From positions 1,703,875 to 1,767,874 of the forward strand of contig NZ_CALSFT010000002.1 of the NCBI RefSeq assembly GCF_943736995.1: a DNA stretch of 64,000 bases, written 5' to 3'. This document shows, piece by piece, positions 63,134-64,000 of the stretch (its first letter is position 1; each line of letters opens with the position of its first letter). This DNA is from Sporosarcina sp. Marseille-Q4943. GTDB lineage: Bacteria; Bacillota; Bacilli; Bacillales_A; Planococcaceae. The translations under genes were made by a program, and so were the position numbers. The notes beneath the pieces are model-generated. The model made no database searches. It was given only the letters and a program-made list of their open reading frames with translations, and was not told the origin of the DNA.

Positions 63134-63162
63134 AAAAAAGCAATACCGCGTTCGGTATTGCT
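63134..63162 (-). terminator. Terminator reading leftward
   Basis: AGCAATACCG pairs with CGGTATTGCT; on the minus strand a TTTTTT run follows. It would stop transcription coming from the transposase side. Confidence 0.75.
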
Positions 63163-63173
63163 CAGACTGTAGA

Positions 63174-63213
63174 CAAAAGGGTTGGAAATCATAGATTTCC
63201 AACCCTTTTGCTT
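63174..63213. terminator. 16-bp perfect hairpin, bidirectional terminator
   Basis: CAAAAGGGTTGGAAAT (63174-63189) is perfectly complementary to 63195-63210 around a five-base loop, with TTTT on both strands. Only 12 bases separate it from the previous hairpin. Confidence 0.75.
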
Positions 63214-63251
63214 AAACATCTACATTTTAACTGTCAGTAGACTGAAATAAC

Positions 63252-63481
63252 GTTGATTTCCGTTCCGGGCGGACGCTTTCCGGGGGGCTTGCCCTCAGCC
63301 AAGCGAACAGCGAAGGGTTCGCTTTGCCTTAATTTCTGCGAACTATGCAGAAATTAAGGCACCAGGCTGCTCCTAACGCTACGCTTTTAGTCGCAAGAGC
63401 CGTTCGTCGTAACGGCTCTTCCTGCGGGGTCTTCACGCTGCGCTAATCCCCCAGGAGTCGCCGCCCTGCACTCCAATCAAC
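63252..63481. repeat. GC-rich palindromic repeat element, copy 1
   Basis: A 230-base element with imperfect 21-base terminal inverted repeats: GTTGATTTCCGTTCCGGGCGG at the left and, inverted, GTTGATTGGAGTGCAGGGCGG at the right. It has internal smaller palindromes (TTAATTTCTGC/GCAGAAATTAA; AGCCGTT/AACGGCT) and no coding capacity. Its base composition is much richer in G+C than its surroundings. Such dispersed elements are common in Bacillales; an inverted partial copy starts at 63858. Confidence 0.75.
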
Positions 63482-63491
63482 TGGAAATCCT

Positions 63492-63858
63492 TTAAGACAG
63501 GGGTATCATTTCAGCCTCCATAGCCGGCGCTCTCCACGCCCAACTGGCCAGTTTCTTCGCATTTATGGCAGCAAAAGTTAGCATCGCCTGCAAGGACGTG
63601 GTTGTGTCCCAAGTCCTCAGCTACATCCAAATAGTCCTGCCAGATATGCCGTTGAATCATCTTTTGTTGATTCTTACTTTGCGTGCATCGGCCAATCACT
63701 GGACACGCGGCACAAATAGATGGCGTCGATGCATGCTGGCGATATCCTTCCTTCGTTGTTGTTCGGTAGGTAAGCACCTGTCCTTCGGGACAGAGATAGC
63801 AGTCGTAGCTCGTCATAGACATTCCTTTTAGAGAATCAGGTTCTTCCTGAACTTCCGT
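63492..63858 (-). pseudogene. IS1182-type transposase remnant
   Basis: Read leftward, the first piece (to about 63605) has the Cys cluster of IS1182 transposases: YDCYLCPEGQVLTYRTTT, CAACPVIGRC and MIQRHIWQDYLDVAEDL. Then the frame shifts and the C-terminal TSLQAMLTFAAINAKKLA-W-WR follows to a TAA at 63494-63492. About 30 residues between them, including the expected region of the third catalytic acid, are missing. The N-terminal half is replaced by the palindromic repeat. It cannot be active. Confidence 0.82.
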
Positions 63859-64000
63859 GATTGGAGCGGAGAGCGGCGACTCCTGCGGGAACAGCACGAG
63901 CTGAAGACCCTGGACTGAGCGAAAGCCGTAACGAAGAACGGCTTTTGCGAGTAAAAGCGTAGCGTTACGAGCATAGGGGTGCTGTCTAATTTCTGCACAA
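63858..64000. repeat. GC-rich palindromic repeat element, inverted partial copy 2
   Basis: TGATTGGAGCGGAGAGCGG followed by GACTCCTGCGGGAACAGC corresponds to the right end of copy 1 in reverse orientation. The match continues through AAGCGTAGCGTTACGAGCA and CTAATTTCTGCAC, up to the window edge. Internal stretches have diverged. It abuts the transposase remnant and replaces its 5' part. Confidence 0.7.

Noticed and set aside
63139..63210. Closely spaced hairpins considered as a CRISPR or attachment site
   Set aside because: The two stems have different sequences and there are no repeated units or spacers; they fit terminators.

Overview
The window looks like chromosomal DNA of a low-GC, endospore-former-type Bacillota, most likely Bacillales and perhaps Planococcaceae (Sporosarcina-like). 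I base this on SD-rich starts with many TTG/GTG initiators, Bacillus-type genes (sigL/rpoN, YkvI, CtaM/YozB, YflT-type general stress protein, PBP4/DacC), SigB-type and ECF-type promoters, CcpA cre sites and Fur boxes. No rRNA, tRNA or CRISPR array was seen. Genus-level assignment is inference.

Layout. 0-3 kb: rpoN (sigL), with a cre site placed just downstream of its promoter, and a PAS-AAA+-HTH sigma-54 activator. 3.2-10 kb: a catabolic operon behind a textbook -24/-12 promoter, encoding a thioredoxin-reductase-like ferredoxin reductase, a 4Fe-4S ferredoxin, a Rieske oxygenase with the bridging Glu of carnitine/quaternary-amine oxygenases, an aldehyde dehydrogenase, a D-malate-type dehydrogenase and a BCCT transporter. 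Together these read as carnitine -> trimethylamine + malic semialdehyde -> D-malate -> pyruvate. 10.4-14.6 kb: two ECF sigma modules facing away from each other, one with PadR and a HAAS-SEDS (FtsW/RodA-like) protein, the other with a membrane-anchored putative anti-sigma factor. 15-20.3 kb: an RpiR-regulated operon for converting D-amino acids to L-amino acids through N-succinylation (M20 desuccinylase, GNAT, N-succinylamino acid racemase) plus a YkvI permease. 21.4-29.9 kb: a Fur-controlled six-gene siderophore operon in the order rhbABCDEF, predicting a schizokinen-like citrate dihydroxamate.

30-35.4 kb: a DsbA-like protein, an acyl-CoA-dehydrogenase-like flavoprotein and a divergent polar amino-acid ABC transporter. 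35.6-48.5 kb: a TetR-led cluster of twelve genes for CoA-thioester catabolism. It has an alpha-methylacyl-CoA racemase, two acyl-CoA dehydrogenases, two HSD10-like SDRs, MaoC and crotonase proteins, two thiolases and two CoA ligases, which suggests methyl-branched acids (isoprenoid- or sterol-side-chain-like). 48.6-63 kb: housekeeping and stress genes: a second amino-acid ABC transporter, CtaM, divergent SigB-type stress genes, succinate-semialdehyde dehydrogenase, PBP4, threonine dehydratase, a lipid kinase, a 35-residue membrane peptide, an amidase, proline dehydrogenase and a DUF1646 transporter. 63.2-64 kb: a broken IS1182-type transposase between inverted copies of a GC-rich palindromic repeat.

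Main regulatory logic: carbon status (CcpA) sets sigma-54 level, and sigma-54 plus the adjacent activator switches on the carnitine-type operon. Several other units carry readable control sites (Fur, SigB, ECF, a 22-bp palindrome for RpiR). All functions are assigned by reading motifs and gene order; no database search was run.
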